DNA of 64,000 bases from Azolla caroliniana. Taxonomy: Eukaryota; Polypodiophyta. This document shows, piece after piece, positions 60,811 to 64,000 of the stretch. The stretch covers positions 17,484,001-17,548,000 of the forward strand of contig JBHGNT010000015.1 in NCBI GenBank assembly GCA_043228905.1, read 5' to 3'. Below the pieces are notes generated by a model. That model saw only the letters and a list, made by a program, of their open reading frames with translations, had not been told where the DNA came from and ran no database searches. Positions within the stretch are counted from its first letter, which is position 1, and each line of letters opens with the position of its first letter. The position numbers and the translations under genes are program-made.

Positions 60811-61645
60811 GTGCACCTCCAACTCGAAAGACATGTGGTGTCGTCTCCCATCATGCGACCCTCCGTCTCTACCTACATCAAACAATGTGCTTTGTGTCAA
60901 CACATCAAACCTACTGGCAAGCCTACGGGAACGCTCCAGCCCATCATCATCACATCACCTTTTCAGCTTGTCGGATGGGATTTCATGGAACCTTTTCCCG
61001 AAACTTAGAGGGGCAACAGGTATATCCTGGTCATAACAGAATACCTCCCCAGATGGGTTGACGTCACTGCGCCAACAATTGCCTCCCAACTTTTGCAGAA
61101 GGTAATGTTTAAGCATGGTTGCCCTGTCCAACTCTTATCTGATCAGGGCCGTTAGTTCCATGGTGATGTCCTCAACGTTGTTGCAACTTAACTAGGTGTC
61201 CAACAAGTGTTTACGTCCCCGTACCATCTACAAACAAATGGCCTCACCAAACGCCTCAACAAGATCCTCAAGCAAGAGATTGCCGCTTACATCGATCCAT
61301 GCCACAAAACATGGGACCAAATCTTTCCTTTCGTCACCCACACCTACAATACATCCGTACAAGCGTCAACGCAGAACAGCCCTTTTCGAGCACTCTATGG
61401 GCGCAACCCTCAGCTCCCACCAGAATCATCCATTGACGTCCATTCCAAACCTACCAACATGGATAGTGCCACTTGGGGGGCTCTATCTCCAACAAATGTT
61501 CCCCCTCCTTCGCCAAGCCAGCTCCCGAAACCTACAAGTCGCACAACAACGCCAGAAGCGGCACTACGACGTGGGTCAAATTACCCCAAAATATGCTAAT
61601 GGGACCAAAGTCCTTGTTTACTTCCCAGTTCAATGGCGCGGTGTT
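60811..61645 (+). pseudogene. Ty3/gypsy integrase fragment, animal-like
   Basis: Read across breaks: zinc CX2C (CALCQHIKPTGKPTGTLQ), core first Asp (LVGWDFMEPFPE, GNRYILVITEYLPRWVDVTA), second Asp (CPVQLLSDQGR) and QVFTSPYHLQTNGLTKRLNK, where the catalytic Glu is Lys. Then come TSVQASTQNSPFRALYGRNP and a C-terminal tail. Stops at 61006, 61154 and 61190. No LTR or RT next to it. The style resembles metazoan gypsy elements more than the plant lineages I know. Truncated at about 61645. Confidence 0.7.
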
Positions 61646-61664
61646 GCGGTAATCCACGCTTGCA

Positions 61665-62863
61665 TGTCGGATTCGGGCGGGACCACCAGGGTCATGGACC
61701 AGGAGGGGAGGAGTTGTCAGGGACCCTAATCCTTCGGAGCTTGCCGCGTTGCCGGCCGATTCGATCCTGGATACCCTCCAAACGCGACCGATAACCCCAC
61801 GGGAAGCGAGAGAGCACGCCCTTGTCCTTGCCGGCCCTTTCGCCCGTATGTACATGGGCCCCAAAGGAGGCATGGGACACGTGCCCACACACACGCACAC
61901 ACCCATATACACAGCCGTTTACAACGAGGACCTCTACACCGGTGACCACACACGCACCCGCTCTTGCACCCTACGCTAACCGGAGACACACACACACCTA
62001 CACACGCAACGCTCGCTGCGATGCCAGTTCCACACGGAGGGGAAGAGGGAGCCTGCACCCTAGGGCTGGTTGGGGAGCCCTCGGGCTCGTCAGTGCAATG
62101 GGACCCTCGTGTAGAGCACGCCTCTTCCAGAACGGCCGCCTCTTGTGCCAAGCCACCTTCAGGGAGTGCACAAGCTCGCTGAACCGAGTGGGCTCTTGCG
62201 CGCCAAGGAGGGAGACCTGCCAACGAACCACCTACCGTGCAAGCTCTGCATAAGCGACATGATCCAACACCTACACACACCCTCGTAGCCATGCCGGCTC
62301 CCGGAGTGCTAAGAGCCAACAAGCAGGAACTCAAGGAAAGCACAGACAGTCCGCGCCACCTGCCACAACCGAACACACCACCTACGCACGCACACAGAAG
62401 ACACCGAAACCCAAATAGAAAACAGAAACAACGCACCCCTACACCAAGACGAAGAAAAGGCAAAGTATATATATGTAAAGGGGAAAGATACAACCCTAAT
62501 AGAGATTCGCCGCCATGGCCGCGGCGCCCCACTTCTCAAGGAGAAGAAGAAAGATTACCAAGAAGTTACTAACCCTAGAAAATTCCTAACCGCAATGACT
62601 CCCGACCCAAAATGGTATACACTCATGACTCAAAATGGGCAACCCCTTTACAAAGGGCGCTCCCTTCCTTTTATAAAACAAGGAGAGGGATGCGTAACAA
62701 TGTGGGATAATCCCATATTACATGGGATCCTCTGTCCCGAATTAAGTACTGTCCGGCGCCCCTATCATTTACACATTTTTACAAGGGTACGTGCACATGA
62801 TGCACTCCGCCGATTCTTCCGATATTCCCCGGTTTCTCACCATGGCCCGGAATCTTCATGACA
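61665..62863 (-). mobile_element. GC-rich LTR-like block (LTR-G)
   Basis: It starts TGTCGGATTCGGGCGGGACC and ends GGAATCTTCATGACA. The 62690-62863 part and the bases after it align loosely with the end of the gypsy-2 LTR and its adjoining sequence (catgacatccactcccacc versus cacgacatccgcccccacc). Contains a promoter-like cttttataaaac near 62670. A 268-codon open frame within it is probably non-coding. Confidence 0.45.
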
Positions 62864-63088
62864 TCCACTCCCACCAAACCGCACGTCCACGGGTACGTGC
62901 CAAGTTCGGAGAAGGGTAAGAGATTCCGGCCGGTGAGGAACCGGTCTTCCGTAATCCGCATTCCGGCTGCGAGTTGACCTTGCCAGTCCCAACCGTCGGC
63001 TCCGGTTCCTTCTCCGCGTTTGCCTCCCCGTAGGCTTGTTCGACCTGTCGATAGGCCATTCGCCAGGATCTCGTAGTGCGCGTTGCCG
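62864..63088 (-). mobile_element. Remnant of gypsy-2-like internal sequence
   Basis: 225 bp lying between two LTR-like blocks. Its left end matches the gypsy-2 internal sequence next to the 3' LTR; otherwise no protein is recognised. Confidence 0.35.
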
Positions 63089-63694
63089 GGTTGTTTCTCT
63101 TTCGCGTATGAAATAAGGCGGGACCGCAGGGGCCCTGAACCGAGGAGTGTGAGAGACGAGAGGGAGAGAGAGTCGCGGAAAACACAGATGACAGAAACGA
63201 GACAATAACAATATAGATTACAGCTTGCGATGTTACAACCGGCAAGCCGATGACAAACTCTACACATACTCAACACGCATTGAAATACGTGTTGGAGCCT
63301 CTATCGGAAGCACGCGGCTTTCACACAGCAGAGGCAGCCCACTTAACCCAAATCCCTGCAACAATTGTGGTGGAGGAGAGAGCTCAGTTCCCAGTCCAAC
63401 AACACTTCGTCCTCTCTAAAAAAAACGCGCGATCCCCACTCATCCCTTTTTCTCTCCTTTTATAGCACAAGGAGAGAGAAACATTACAGACTGTTACATC
63501 ACTTTTATTCTCGGTACTAGAAAATAGAGATCCTCCTCGATTCCCTACCTAAATGCATTCATGCTACCTAGGATAATTATATCGCCTGCCTGTTCTTAAC
63601 TATGTGCATACATCAAAACAGGTGCCCGTTTGCAAGGGCCGGTTTACGCACACTATCCACTGATTCCACCTAGGGATGGTTTTCTCCGCGATAG
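63089..63694 (-). mobile_element. LTR-H, diverged relative of the gypsy-2 LTR
   Basis: It shares, in order, with the gypsy-2 LTR: gaaataaggcgggacc (gaatgaggcggggcc), the aacacttcgtcctctctaa stretch, gcgatccccactc, ctccttttatag and ggttttctccgcga (ggttttcttcacga). Ends are approximate. Confidence 0.6.
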
Positions 63695-64000
63695 CGTGCT
63701 TCCCGTTTGCCCTTCTTTCGACCGCTTGCACACTTCTCATCCCTTCGGATACGCGGTGTCCTTCGTCCGAGGAGCACTCGTGATGGCCCGCTTGGCCTCC
63801 GTCGACCTTCGCGTCGTCCCGATTCTCGTTCCGCGCTGATCTCCACCGCCTTCGTCCCCTCGCCGCCACCTACCTTCTCCTTGGTCTTACGTTGCCACAA
63901 CAGCTGAACTACCAAGGTCTCCGGAACCAGTCTGAAGGATCCCTCTCCGGCCTTCTACGAGAGATAATCTAGACCGGCAACCCATCTTCGCGCCTGTATT
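63695..64000. other. GC-rich sequence at the right edge
   Basis: By position this should be internal sequence of the LTR-H element (its gag side on minus). No domain is recognised in any frame and the sequence leaves the window. Confidence 0.3.

Noticed and set aside
61726-62532. 268-codon Cys/Gly-rich minus-strand ORF
   Set aside because: It lies in an LTR-like GC-rich block with CA-repeat stretches; no domain, and long open frames are expected by chance at this GC content.

Overview
The window is plant nuclear DNA, most likely from a flowering plant. The evidence is an intron-rich exocyst gene with plant-type exons, a pentatricopeptide-repeat (PPR) relic, and about 50 kb of plant Ty1/copia and Ty3/gypsy LTR retrotransposons with tRNA-iMet primer sites, solo LTRs and a hAT relic. 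The species cannot be named from the sequence. Element family names used here (copia-A, copia-B, gypsy-1 and so on) are local labels.

Region 1 (1-13.4 kb): the only clearly functional host gene is SEC3, a subunit of the exocyst tethering complex, on the minus strand. Eighteen coding exons (about 662 codons) can be traced from the ATG at 12850 to 65, after which the gene leaves the window. One intron uses a GC-AG boundary. Intron 1 is 7.5 kb and holds two decayed copia elements and several tandem duplications. The 5' leader is a long (TC)n/(GA)n tract.

Region 2 (13.4-16.4 kb): a truncated copia-A element (LTR plus gag, minus strand) lies 518 bp upstream of the SEC3 ATG. Next comes a broken PPR gene.

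Region 3 (16.4-52.7 kb): a deeply nested retrotransposon cluster. A copia-B element forms the outer layer and appears as two 5' halves facing each other (LTR-gag-integrase on plus at 16378-18961; integrase-gag-LTR on minus from 18961 out to 52668). The minus half is interrupted by a gypsy-3 remnant (19993-22081), by copia-A (22900-44447) and by an LTR-C (44854-51500). Copia-A is itself split by gypsy-1, a Tat-like Ty3/gypsy (26373-42832, flanked by GAGAA target duplications), which is in turn split by gypsy-2 (27410-34095), a GC-rich Ty3/gypsy whose two 643-bp LTRs differ at only four positions. LTR-C is split by a near-complete copia-B copy (45129-50833, target duplication AGATT). Gypsy-1 and gypsy-3 share an extra sense ORF between integrase and the 3' LTR, with a coiled coil and a conserved acidic C-terminus; this is the best candidate here for an uncharacterised module.

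Region 4 (52.7-60.7 kb): a hAT transposase relic, then another decayed minus-strand copia-B interrupted by solo LTRs. One carries a 6 x 54-bp minisatellite, one has a heat-shock-element-like cluster, and a 118-bp inverted repeat sits beside the latter.

Region 5 (60.8-64 kb): a plus-strand Ty3/gypsy integrase fragment of a type I associate with animal elements, then GC-rich LTR pieces distantly related to gypsy-2.

Apart from SEC3 there is no cooperating gene set; the story is layered insertion, unequal recombination into solo LTRs, and decay dominated by CAG-to-TAG nonsense changes. All family assignments are from reading motifs by eye; no search was run.
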